NCBI GenBank assembly: GCA_001839685.1
Contig: MLAK01000335.1
Location: 17,159-81,158 of the forward strand
Reading direction: 5' to 3'
Length of the DNA stretch: 64,000 bases
Source: Tritrichomonas foetus
Taxonomy: Eukaryota; Parabasalia; Tritrichomonadida; Tritrichomonadidae
Shown piece after piece: positions 9,850 to 21,900 of this stretch. Position numbers and translations under genes: made by a program. Position 1 is the first letter of the stretch; every line of letters begins with the position of its first letter. The notes under the pieces were generated by a model, which was not told the DNA's origin, made no database searches, and was given only the letters and a program-made list of their open reading frames with translations.

Positions 9850-10264
9850 TAACTTTCAGAAAAAAAGCTTTTTTTGAAAAGGCTGCTTTATCTGTTAAGA
9901 AATGATTTTACGTGGATATCAAATGAATAAACCATTTTCATTGAACCCAGAAATTCTTTGAAACAGAATATTCTAATGGTTAGATCATAAGGTAAGTGTA
10001 GTGATAATATTTAGGATGAGACATTTGAGGAAAATGCATTCAATCAATTGATAAAAATTTATATTTTTATATAAATTGAATGGATTTTAGTATATCTTGA
10101 TTTACTACAGTGGTCAGCAAATACTATTTAATTATTGTTTTATATATTCAAATATGTAGATATAATAAAATGCTTAATAGATTTTACTAAGTGAATACCA
10201 AGATATAAATTCGACAAAATTTGACAATTTGACAATGAATTGAAAAGCTTTATAAAGCGCGGCC
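9850..10264. other. AT-rich non-coding region
   Basis: Upstream of the cyclase. No ORF, RNA gene or repeat is recognised here. Confidence 0.4.
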
Positions 10265-10331
10265 GGTTTTACTGTGAACACTTTTCTTTAATTTGACTTA
10301 TTATTTGACATTAGATGTTCACGGTACAACC
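10265..10331. repeat. 67-bp hairpin element, copy 1
   Basis: The arms ggttttactgtgaaca (10265-10280) and tgttcacggtacaacc (10316-10331) are reverse complements with two mismatches around a 35-nt AT-rich loop. A homologous copy of the same length lies at 12729-12795, with loop sequence also conserved, so this is a family and not a chance hairpin. It could be a tiny MITE, a hairpin RNA gene or a protein-binding site. Confidence 0.7.
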
Positions 10332-10876
10332 TGTGTGGGTTTATAAATAAAATACTTAAGAATTATTTATCATGATAATAAAAAAAGAAAATAGTTTTAA
10401 AAAGTCCGATTTATAAGTAGAAAATCAATACTTCGTGACAAACAAATAACAGTTCGCGATTTTGTGAACAGTTTTCTGAACAATTTAAATGATTAAATGA
10501 TTGAATAGGTCTTTCGAGATATATTTTCTGAATAAATTGAAAATTTGAATGAATATTTATTTTCAAAAAAGAAACACGATAAACAAGTTTTTCAGAATTT
10601 ATCATTCCATTAACTCAAATGATAATGATTAATTACGTTATTTCCAATAAATTTAACGGTACGTTTAATGGGGCCTATGTCGAGAATGCTATTTAGAACA
10701 ATTTTAATATAGTATCAGGAGGTTTTTATGATTTTAATCATGAAAACATGAAAGAATATCGAACTCATTATGTCATAAACATTTAACGTTATTTATTTGA
10801 AACAAATTGAAGTGTTATTCAATTAAGATTGATGATATTTTACAGAATTTTAACGCAGAGTATTGAAAAAGAATTT
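10332..10876. other. AT-rich non-coding region before transposon
   Basis: I see no gene here. Short open frames (for example 10411-10605, minus) have no recognisable domain and AT-driven composition. Confidence 0.4.
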
Positions 10877-10884
10877 ATTCAAAC
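10877..10884. repeat. Target-site duplication (left) of 1085-bp element
   Basis: ATTCAAAC abuts the left terminal inverted repeat and recurs exactly at 11970-11977. Confidence 0.82.
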
Positions 10885-11969
10885 AGATGTATACAAACTA
10901 ACTAGCTCTAGATGTAGAAGACTATTGAGAGATCTAAATGAATAATTGTTGATATTATTGTCATCTAAAAATTATTTAATTGTAATCCTATTAATAATAT
11001 ATAAATATTATAATTTAAAAATCAAGATACAGAGAAAACCAAATCCAAAAAAAAATTGTGAGAAAAAAATAAACCCAACAGAAATTTCTGAGAATTATTG
11101 AGATANATAGCATTAATATCTTGATTATTTCTTATCATAAATCGTGCTTTTTATTATCATATGACCCTCCATCGAAAATTATAATGTTTTCCAAAATACA
11201 AAAATGAAGTATAAAAAAAATATTAATAATTTTGATATAAATAAAAAAAATTTAGGCATCAATGAGAAGATTACGAATGTTTTGCCATCTAAATGGCGAG
11301 TCATCAGAAAATTCACTTGGCATCGAGTCTGGAAAAAAACATATTGGATTCCATTTTTCTTGATTTGGTCTTTCAATCGTTGTATCTGTATCCCTGCTTG
11401 AGAATGTGCTGTTGAGGACTGCCAGTCTATTTTCTTCATATACTAAAATTTTATGACAGAAAAGATTTCAATACATTCATATTTGTCAAATGGAAATTGA
11501 ATTAATTCAACATCACTGAGTTAAAACTATCAAAATTTTCGCGATTTTTAATTAAAAATCGATAGAAGAAGTGTAAATAGAATTATGGGAAGCAGTATTA
11601 TAATCTTTGTGATTCTTGGAAAAAAAGCTTCTCTCAATTTTTTTTTAGGCTTCCTCCAAAATCGCTCTTTTTTCGGTTTAATTGTTGCAAAATTTCAAAA
11701 CTATGAATAAATATGGCTCATAACTATAAAAAATAGATTTAACAATTGACTGAAAGCTGTTCACCCGAAAACTGAAACAATAGCTTCTTCAGAATCATTT
11801 TCGAAATATTTTTGAATTCGGCCATTTGCGAAGTTTGCGATAAGGGAAATTTTCGTCATTCTTTTAGCTATTTGGNTTTNGATTTTTNANTGATGGNATT
11901 AAGTAATACTGATGATAAGGATCATTTTAGTGATTTCGTACGTTAAGACTATTTAGTTTGTATACATCT
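10885..11969. mobile_element. 1085-bp non-autonomous DNA transposon
   Basis: Left end 10885-10905 and right end 11949-11969 are inverted repeats identical at 20 of 21 positions, each beginning AGATGTATACAAACTAA at the outer edge. Both ends are flanked by the perfect 8-bp duplication ATTCAAAC. Weaker similarity continues inward. The interior has no intact transposase; the longest frame (11179-11439, minus, 86 codons) has no domain I recognise. Several N bases (11106 and 11877-11896) fall inside, as expected if reads from many genomic copies were merged. The superfamily is undecided; an 8-bp duplication fits hAT-like or related families. Confidence 0.82.
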
Positions 11970-11977
11970 ATTCAAAC
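11970..11977. repeat. Target-site duplication (right) of 1085-bp element
   Basis: ATTCAAAC is identical to 10877-10884 and directly follows the right terminal repeat. Confidence 0.82.
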
Positions 11978-12728
11978 AATGTCTCAAAGAAACCAAATTG
12001 CTCCTTCAATAGCTAACTCATCACACTAAATTTACATTGAATTTTACAATTTCAACGATGCTCAATAAATACTGCATCAAACCCTCATATAACCAAAATT
12101 TCTGTGAATTTCAGATTCATGAAAGTGGGTAATCCATAATATTAGTTCTTTAATCTCCTATTTAATGATAATGTAATGAAAATTATATATATTTATTCAA
12201 GTCTCATTTTATTTTAACCATCAACAAATATGAAAAAAATATTTCAGGTGATCTTTCTGTTTAAACCACTCTACAAGATTATTATGTCTACATTTTGTCA
12301 CAAATGCGGCGTTTATCAAATATCACTAATATTTTTTCACCCTATCCTGGATATTTCATTGAACTTGCATATTCAGAGCTTTTATTATATAAATATGATT
12401 TATTAATAATATTTGTAATTACTGTTAACATACTTATTTATTAGTTACACATTTTTTGGGAAAATCTTAGATTGTATGATAATGAAATACTGAGAAAAAA
12501 CTCATTGAAATTCTCAGAATCATTATGATCATATTATATTTCAATTGGGGTTTGTTTGGCGATCATATTTATATTCGGGAGATATATTGATAGATCGTAT
12601 TTTTAAAAGGATTATAATGACAATTTCCATAGATTGTTAGGTCTCTCAATAATAATTAAGCATTGTGTCTGTATGAGTTTCTGTTGTTATACTATTTTTT
12701 CATTCCAGAGATCTAAGTCACTGCGACC
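11978..12728. other. AT-rich non-coding region
   Basis: This spacer lies between the transposon and the second hairpin. No gene or structured element is recognised. Confidence 0.4.
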
Positions 12729-12795
12729 AGTTTTACTGTGAACACATTTCGTAAATTTGGCTTTTTATTTGACCTTAAATGTTCACGGTTAAACT
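12729..12795. repeat. 67-bp hairpin element, copy 2
   Basis: The arms agttttactgtgaaca (12729-12744) and tgttcacggttaaact (12780-12795) pair with two mismatches. Arms and loop align with copy 1 at 10265-10331 in direct orientation, including a few bases to the left (GCG-CC). It lies 165 bp upstream of the giant ATPase gene. Confidence 0.7.
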
Positions 12796-12960
12796 CGTTC
12801 CACATTATGACTAAATTTGAAAAATGCCACCTCAATTGAAAACAATTTTTGTGATTGATTGAAAATAATTGAAATATATTTTGTTCATATTAAAAAGGGA
12901 ATGTATCTTTCAATTTGTTTTGAAAGTCACGAATCAAAATCGTGATTGTAATTTCGACCA

Positions 12961-15900
12961 ATGCTTGGTAGAATGAGTCATGAAGCTACAACAAAAGTGT
13001 TGAAGGATTTATTTATACAATCGGCTTCAAACCGCCTTCGTGAGCTTCAAACACCAAGTGAAGCAGATAAAAAAAGATGGGTATGGGAACTCATTCAAAA
13101 TGCAAAAGACACAAGAACATCAAATAAAATCAAAAATACAAAAGTTGATATTCGAGTGATCATCAAGGATAATTTTGTTAAGTTTAAACATAATGGAGCT
13201 CCTTTTCAAGATTCGACTCTTTTAGGTTTAATATTAAAAGTAAGCGCAGACAAACGTGAAAAAGTTGAAAGTACTGGTCGATTTGGTACAGGATTTTTAA
13301 CAACACATACTTTGTCTAAAATCATTGAAATTAAAGCCCCATTTGTCAATAATGGACATCAAAAAGCCATTTCTTTTACGATGTATCGAAACGGATCAAC
13401 AGACGAGCAATTAAGAAATGGAATTGATAGAACTTTTAATAGTATTCAAGATATTAATCCAAGGAAATGGACTTCATATAAATATTTTTTAAGAACCAAA
13501 GATAATACAGAATCACGAGATTTAGGAGTTGAATCACTTCAACAATGTGTTTATCAAACACTTCTTTTCTGTCCAATTATCGGGAAAATTGAATTAGAGC
13601 ACTATAACTCAATAACAACTTACCAAGTTAGTTCAAGAAGAAAAATAACTGATAAAATACAGAAGATAGAAGTCACTTGTTATGTTAGAAACAGAAACAG
13701 AAACTTTGTCAAATATTATTTTGTTTATTCTATTTGTGAACATTCTCAATTATTAACTGAGAAATTTCATCAACAGCGATATTTACGTGCTGATATTGCA
13801 GTTGAAGTTGATGATGATGAATACATTGTTTCATGTTCCGATCAAACTTGTTTATTTTGCACTTTTCCTCTTGTTGGTTCAGAAAAGCATCAACTCCCCT
13901 TTTATTTTAATTCCCCTGATTTTGAACCAGATACAGAACGACAAAGCATTCCAATAAATGGACCAATTACAGATGGAGAAAATTGCTATACAACATGTGC
14001 AGTTAATCGTATGATTATTAGCAGAAGCATATCGATGTTTTCTGAATTATTAACATATTTGATGCAAAATAATTTTTATGGATATTGGAATTTAACGAAC
14101 GGAATATATACTCTCGAAAAAACAATTGCAAACTTTGATTTTAGATGGTATAATAGTGAATTTATCAACAAGATCAAAAATATCCTTGAGCAATCTCCAA
14201 TTATTGAAGATATAAATGGTAATTCTATTAAATTAAAATCTGCCACATTCCCAAACTACAAACGAGTCAAACAAGATATTCGAGAAGAGTTTCATGGATT
14301 ATTAGCTTGTCTCGTTGATACAACGGTCAACTTCAATGATTCTATTAAATGGAATGGCAAAATATGGAGTGGTATTGACAGCTATACTGTAGAAGATTTC
14401 ATTACTAATTTACTTATTAAGAAATCACCAGAAATTGTATTTTTCAATCAAGTTATAGCATTTGTAAACCAATATGATAAAAATATTTTTAGAAATTATG
14501 AGATAATTCCGAATATAAATGGTCACTTCAGAACTATCAATAATATTAGCAATAGTTATGGTATTTCAGATGATATTTTACAAATTTTGGATGCTGTTGG
14601 CAGCAATTGGAAAGATAATCATGTTCATTCATTTATAACAACAATTCAAACAGACAGAACTGATAAAATGTCTGATGCTATTAATGAAATTTTAAAATTA
14701 ACCAGGTCGACCGTTGAAAAGTCTTTGATCTTGGTCACATTTAGTACAAATAGTGTTCATCGAAATTTAATGTATAGTTTTTATAAAAGATTCTTTGTGG
14801 GGGTAAAAGAAAAAGTCATAGTTAGTAATATTGACCAAAGACTTTGGGAGAATTGTGATAAAACTTTAATTAATCAGATAATTAATCAAATTAGAAGCTA
14901 TACTATTTATGCTGTCAAGCAAAAGCTTGATTTAATTGTCGAATTCGTGCATTTTTTATATGATTATGATATAAGGTATTTAAATCAAAATAAAATCGTG
15001 CCAAACGAAAGATATAACCTTTTCTCTCTTAGAAACTTGCTAAATTGGAATAACTCAATCCCAGAAGAAATAGTTGAGATGTTGAATGACTATTTTGGTG
15101 TTGATTTATATAAATATTCAATTAATCAACAGATTACAGAATTTGAATGTGCTCATACAATAAATTTAGCTGATTATATTCCAATTATTCATAAAAATTT
15201 CCCTAAAACCCAACCATCTCTGAATGCTGTATTAAAAATATTAATCAGTTTTGTACCATCAAACAAAAAAATAAGTTTGTATTGTATGCAAGAAACCATG
15301 TTTTTGTTGTATACTACGTTTATTGATTCGAGAATATCAAAGAAAATGATTAATATCAGTGATGAACAGTTTTGGTCGAAAGCTAATGAGACTATCAAGT
15401 TAAAAATTCTTAATATATTTATTCAACAACAGAGTATGAGTTCGTTGGGGTCTCTTTTAAATAAAAATGAGAATGAAATTATCGAAATTATTAATATATG
15501 TGCCAATGTTTTGAAAGATGGAGGTTATGTACCAAATTTAAAAGGTGAATTGAAACCAGCAAGTTCATTAATGTCAGGTGATAACATCCCAGAGGACATT
15601 ATATTCTTTTTATCCACCATTAATCCAGATGATGATATTCGCAGCAAATTATCTGATCCAAGAATTAGTTGTTCTTATTTAATTAGAAATGATATGTCAT
15701 CAGTTTTCAAGACTATGCAGTATGAATTAGAATTGGCATTAAATGATCCAGTAAAAAGAAAAGATCCAACAATTATGAAAGCAATCAAAAAACTTAATTT
15801 TCCAGGAAAAAATCTATCTTCGAACTTTTTTGAAATGCCTAACTCCAGAGAAGAAAAAGCAAAAAGAAATTTACTGAATCGCCTTTATGTTGCGAATGTA

Positions 15901-18900
15901 ATTAATAGATTAGAAGAACTAAATGATCCAACAGAAACAGATATGAAAAGGTGGCCATGGGAATTAATTCAAAATGCGAAAGATTCTATTGTCTCCGATA
16001 ACTCACACCTAATTCAAAAAAATGTACATATCAAAATTGATTATGGCGATGATTATTTAGATTTTACCCATAATGGTGCCCCATTCACAACAGAAACAAT
16101 TCTTGGGTTATTATATAAATATAGTGAAGGAAAAGAGGATAGTAGTGAAAGTACAGGGAGATTTGGTACAGGCTTCTTAACAACACATACTTTATCAAAA
16201 ATAGTTGAAATTGAGAGCGATGTTATTTTAGATGATGAAGAACCACATGGTTTCAAAGTTAGGATGAATAGAGAAGGCAGGACAAAAGAAGAGTTATTAT
16301 CTGGTCTTCAAGAAATGGAAGCAAGTAAAGAGTATTATCAAAACAAAAAACTTGGATACACAAAATATCACTACCCTATCACAAGCAAAAATGGGCGAGA
16401 AAGTCTTCTCTTGGGAATACAAAGTTTACAACAAAATATATCATCAGCACTTTTGTTTTGCCCAACTATCCACTATGTTGAGTTTAGTGAAAATGGTAAG
16501 AATATCAAACGATACCAACGAGAAGAAAAAAATGGAGAAAAGCAAACCATAATTCACTATGTCAATGGACGTCAAATTGACAAGAAAGATTTTCTGATTG
16601 TTTCATTAAAGGAAAAGTCACAAGAAATAACTAGTTTCTATAAAAAATCTCGAAATGTTTCTCTTGATTGTGCCGTAGAAATTTTTAATAATCAAATTAT
16701 TTCGCATTCAAATCAAGTTTCATTACATTGTACTTTCCCATTAATTGGATCAGAAAAATATGTCCTCCCAGTGTTAATTAATAGTGCAGATTTTGAGCCT
16801 ACTACGGAAAGAAACGAAATTGTTTTAAATGATAAAGCTCGAATTGGTGAAGTGACAAAGACAAGCATTAATCAGTCAATATTAATGAGAAGTGCGTCTC
16901 TTTTTGAAAGAATTGTCAAATACGCTATTGATAACGAATTAATAAATTTAAATGCTCTGGCTGAAGGTTTAGGCAATATTCAGGAAATTACTAATGCATG
17001 GTATAATAATACATATTTAATGGCTATGCGATTAGTTCTTGAAAAATCAAAACTTGTCAAATCTACTGACGGTGAAAGAATAATTTTATCAGATGCAGTT
17101 TTTCCGAAATTTGATAAAAAGTTTAAAAACAAGAAAATGAGACAAGAGTTCTGGCAGCTTGTTGAACACGAATATGAAAATGTTGTTTCCTTTGAAGATG
17201 CACTTCTCTGGAATAATAATTTATGGGACACATTATCCTATGTTAGTGTTGAAGATTTAGTGATAAAAATTACAGAATGTGATCTGTTCGATTTTGATTA
17301 TCTGAATAAGCTAATTGACTTTGTTTGGAATTCATATGACAAAAATTTGTTATATACCTATGCCATTATCCCAAATATGAATAATGAATTTCGAAAAATA
17401 TCAGAAGAGTTTATGGGAAGTCGAGCTATTTCTTCGAACACAATTGATATTATGACAAGACTTAATATAAACTGGAAGGATAATCATTTGCACCCTAATA
17501 TAACAAGTATTTGCTTACCAGAGGATAAAGTTGAAAATGCCATTACATTGATCAATCAAAAAATGGATGAAAATTCACAAAATTCGTTGGTTTTATTGCA
17601 ATACATCGTTGAAGGAGATGAAAAACGACAGAAAATGTTTGAATTTGCAGTTTATTTCGAAAATATTCCGAATGAACAAATATTTGTCCAAAATTGTCCA
17701 AATGAAATATGGGAAAAAGCTGATTTAATTGCCCTAGAACAGATAATGAAAACAATATCACGATATAACAGAGTGAAAGTGAAAAGTTCTATTCGTCAAA
17801 TTGACCTTTTCATACGATTTTTACTTCGATATCTTCCTCCTGATAAATGCGTAAATAAATATAATGTTGTACCAAATACTTATTTTGAATTAAAAACTCT
17901 AAAAGAACTTAAAAATTGTGGTGATGTCGAAGATGAATTTAATGAAATGATGATGGAATGCTTTGGAATTGATTGTCATTCTTTTGAATTAAATTCAGAA
18001 ATCAAAAATATTACATGTAAATCCAACTCAACCATGCTCGACTTTGTTGGTAATATTCAAGACGGTTTTGAAGAATTAGATGATGAATTGAAAGATTATT
18101 TTTTGTCCACTATGATAAGATTACATCCTCAAGAAAGAAACACAATATTATACAATCGACATCACGAATTGTTTTTGATATGCGAGCGAATACTTTTCTT
18201 TGATCAAGATTTCGAAGAAATATCAACTACAATTACTGATGAATCATTTTGGTCCCTTTCTAATTCATACCTTATTAAAAAAATCAAAGACACAATATGT
18301 CAATTCAAAAATTTTCAAAAATTCCGCGAACATTTTTCTTTTGAATCTAATGAGGAAGCAATATCAATATTAAATAAATGTTACTTATTTTTTACTGATG
18401 GAAAAATATTTCCAAATATGTATGGTGAGATGATGAAATTGGAAGATTTGCAGATGATTCATGAAGTAAGCAATGAGTTGTTCGACTTTTTATTAGAAAT
18501 TGATAATACTACTGATGTAAGAAAGACTTTGGCAATGGAAAATATACATTGCTCAAAAATGAAAATCATAAGTTTTTCTAATTTTATGAGTATGCTTTTG
18601 AAAGCGTTTAATTCTGTTATTCTTGATCCTGAAAAGCGCACCAATAAAAGAATTCTCGATAAGCTCAGAAAAATGAATATTTCATCAGATGAATTTATTT
18701 CCACTTCCTTCTTTAATACGCATAAACAAAGTGAATCAGAAAAGATTCAATTAATGCTCATCCATAAACTTTACATTGCAAATGTTCAAAATAGATTAAG
18801 GGAAATAAGTAATCCACAAGAAAATGATTTACAAAGATGGCCATGGGAATTAATCCAAAATGCAAGAGATTCAGTTGCCGATCAAAGGAAAAATGTCGAA

Positions 18901-21900
18901 ATGCATTTTGAATTTACACCAAACTATGTAAAGTTCAGACATAATGGTGACCATTTTACTGCTACATCATTATTTGCTCTGCTATATGAATTTAGTGAAG
19001 GGAAAGAAAAAAGTGAAAAAAGTATTGGAAAATTTGGTACAGGATTTTTAACTACTCATGTATTATCTAAAATCGTCAAAGTCAAGGGAGACGTTCTTCA
19101 AAAAGATGGACTTCTTCATGGATTTAAAGTGACAATAAACAGAAATGGTGATACAAGTGAAGAACTTCAAGAAAGTCTTCGTAAAATGGAAGAAAGTAAA
19201 GATGATATAGTGGCACCATTTAATTATACGCAATTTAAATATAAAAATGACAATCCTCTGTTTAATGAAGCATCTAAACATGGATTAACTAACCTTAGGA
19301 AAAACATTCCAGCAGTACTAGTTTTTTGCCCAACTATTCGCTTTATAGAGCTAAAAATAAAAAATGATACCATTATATACCGAAAAACTGGCGTGGAAAA
19401 TAGTTTTTATAAAATAACTGAGCAACATAACAATTATCCCCTTTCTCACAAATTTTTGGTCGTCAATTCAAAAACTGTTAATCCTTTACTTGCATTTAGG
19501 AAGCGATCAAAAAGCTACGATATCACATGTGCGGTTGAGATTGATTCACACAACAGGCTAATGTCTTTAGAAAATAATGATACGTTATATTGCTCATTTC
19601 CTTTGATTGGATCCATTATTAAGACACCAATGCTGTTAAATAGTAATAGCTTTGAAACAACTTCAGAAAGAAAAGCTATTGTAACAACCGAATATCTGAC
19701 AACCACAGGATCTAATAAAATGACGATATCATCATTGAAACCAATTACGGTACCAATATCATGTTCAATAAATAATACGCTGAATGGATCAATATCATGC
19801 AATGAAGAAGGAGATGATGATGAAGTCCCATTAAATGAAACTGGTTTTAACAGTCTCATATTTTCCCAAAGTGTTTCACTATTTAATCAATTGATTAATA
19901 AACTTATTTGCAACAATGTTAAAAACTTATACAACTTAATTCTACATTTAGGCGATTTTAAGTACCGAGAAGAATGGTATATTGACAAATTTATTAATCC
20001 AATGCGAAAATTAATTAGAACTTCACCAATTTTTACGAATGAAAATGGAGACTACTGCTCATTAAAGGAAATATGCATTCCTCATTTAGAAAAGGAAGAC
20101 ATAAAATTATGTCAGCAAATATACAATATTATAATTCAATATAAGAAAACAAATTATGTATCCTTTGAAGATGCTAAAATTCTGAATAACATATGTCATC
20201 ATACACATTGGAAGGATTTTCCTTTTTATTCTATAATTGATATTGTAAAATCTTTAAATCAACTCGGAAATGTTGATTTATTAGATTTTTCAACAGAACA
20301 AGAAAAATATCAATTTTTAAATGATTTTTATCCAATTGCTGAATCTTTTTATCCAAAAGTATTCTTTGAATATCAAATAGTTCCTGATATGAACGGGCAT
20401 TTTAAATCAATTGATAAGAATTTTGCCAATTCCGAAAAAATTGATGATAATATTCACCAGCTATTGGATGAACTTGGTGTTGACTGGAATTCTACTCATA
20501 TAAATCTGAATATCACATTTTTTGAAGATAGAATTAAAAAAGATAATTGCCAAGATGCACTTAACAAGGCTGTTAAGCTTGTTGACGAAATTGAAGATGG
20601 ATCGATAAAATTGATGAATTATATTCCATCTGATAATCAAGAACAATATGCTTATCATCAATTTTCTTCAGATTTATTTCCAAATCATGTTAGAAAAAAT
20701 CCAACTTTTATTGATAATTCAGTTTTTAAATATGCTCAAAAGGATGCTAACGAGAAAGTTATTCATGAAATGATCCAAGAAGTCGAAAAATATGAATCTT
20801 TACAGAAACTTGGCATGAGTGTAGACTGGTTAAATGAATTTATTCAATTTATACAGAAGGAAGTTCATGAAACAAATTATAGAATATTTCCAGATCAATA
20901 TGGAACGTTTAAGAGACTGAATGAATTATTTATAGATCATATTAAGCATGATGATTGTAAACAAAAACTCAAAGAAGTGTGCGGTATTGATCTTTACGAA
21001 AGATTATTGGCACCAGAAATTAAAGTATATTCTAAGAGGTACTTTTTTACCAATTTAGAGAATGATGTTGTCAAATGGTGGGAAAATCTTGATGACAGTG
21101 ATATATCTGTTGAAAAAAAATCGCAGATATCTCATATTTTAATTCAATTCGTTCCTATGCACAATGACATGCATTCAGATGCAAATTCAACAAGATACAC
21201 AAACATAATTTCAAGTCATATATTAGTCAAAGATAAAGAATCGGAAAATGCTGAATTTGCAACTAATGAAATAATAGACCGTCAAACAAAGCTATTCAAT
21301 CTTACTTCTATGATTTTTTATTATCTTCCTTATAAAAAAAGAAATTATGATGGAAACCCAGTTGATATACTCTATAAATTAGTTAATGAACAAATTATTA
21401 AAGAAATTACACATGAAATAGAAAATTACTCAACGGTATTTGATTTGCAGCAATCATTACATTTTCATAGATTTCTCGAAAGTGATAAAGTTGATGATGG
21501 GAAAGAAGAAGATAATGATGATTTTGGTATACATGATGCATTTCATTTTTTGGATAGTTTTTATGAATTTTCTACAGAAGGAAAAATCATTCCTAATAGG
21601 TATGGTCATATGAAAACCAAAAATGAAACTATAGATGGAAGATTGATCAAGCAAGAGTTGATTGATTTTTATGAGCGACTAATGCATAATAAAATATCTG
21701 AACAACTTCAACATGATAGGATCAAAAGCACTATTAAAGGTGTAAAATCCATCAATAGCATAGAAATTTCTCAAAAAATGGATGAATATATTGCAAAGTT
21801 AGATAAAAAAGACGAAATTCGAGAAATTATCGACGAAATCATAAAATATTGTGATGATAATGAATGTTGGTATTATTTTCCAATGCTTATGCAATCAGAA

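Noticed and set aside
11179..11439. 86-codon minus-strand frame inside the 1085-bp transposon
   Set aside because: No transposase motif or other domain is recognised; it may be a decayed fragment but cannot be supported.
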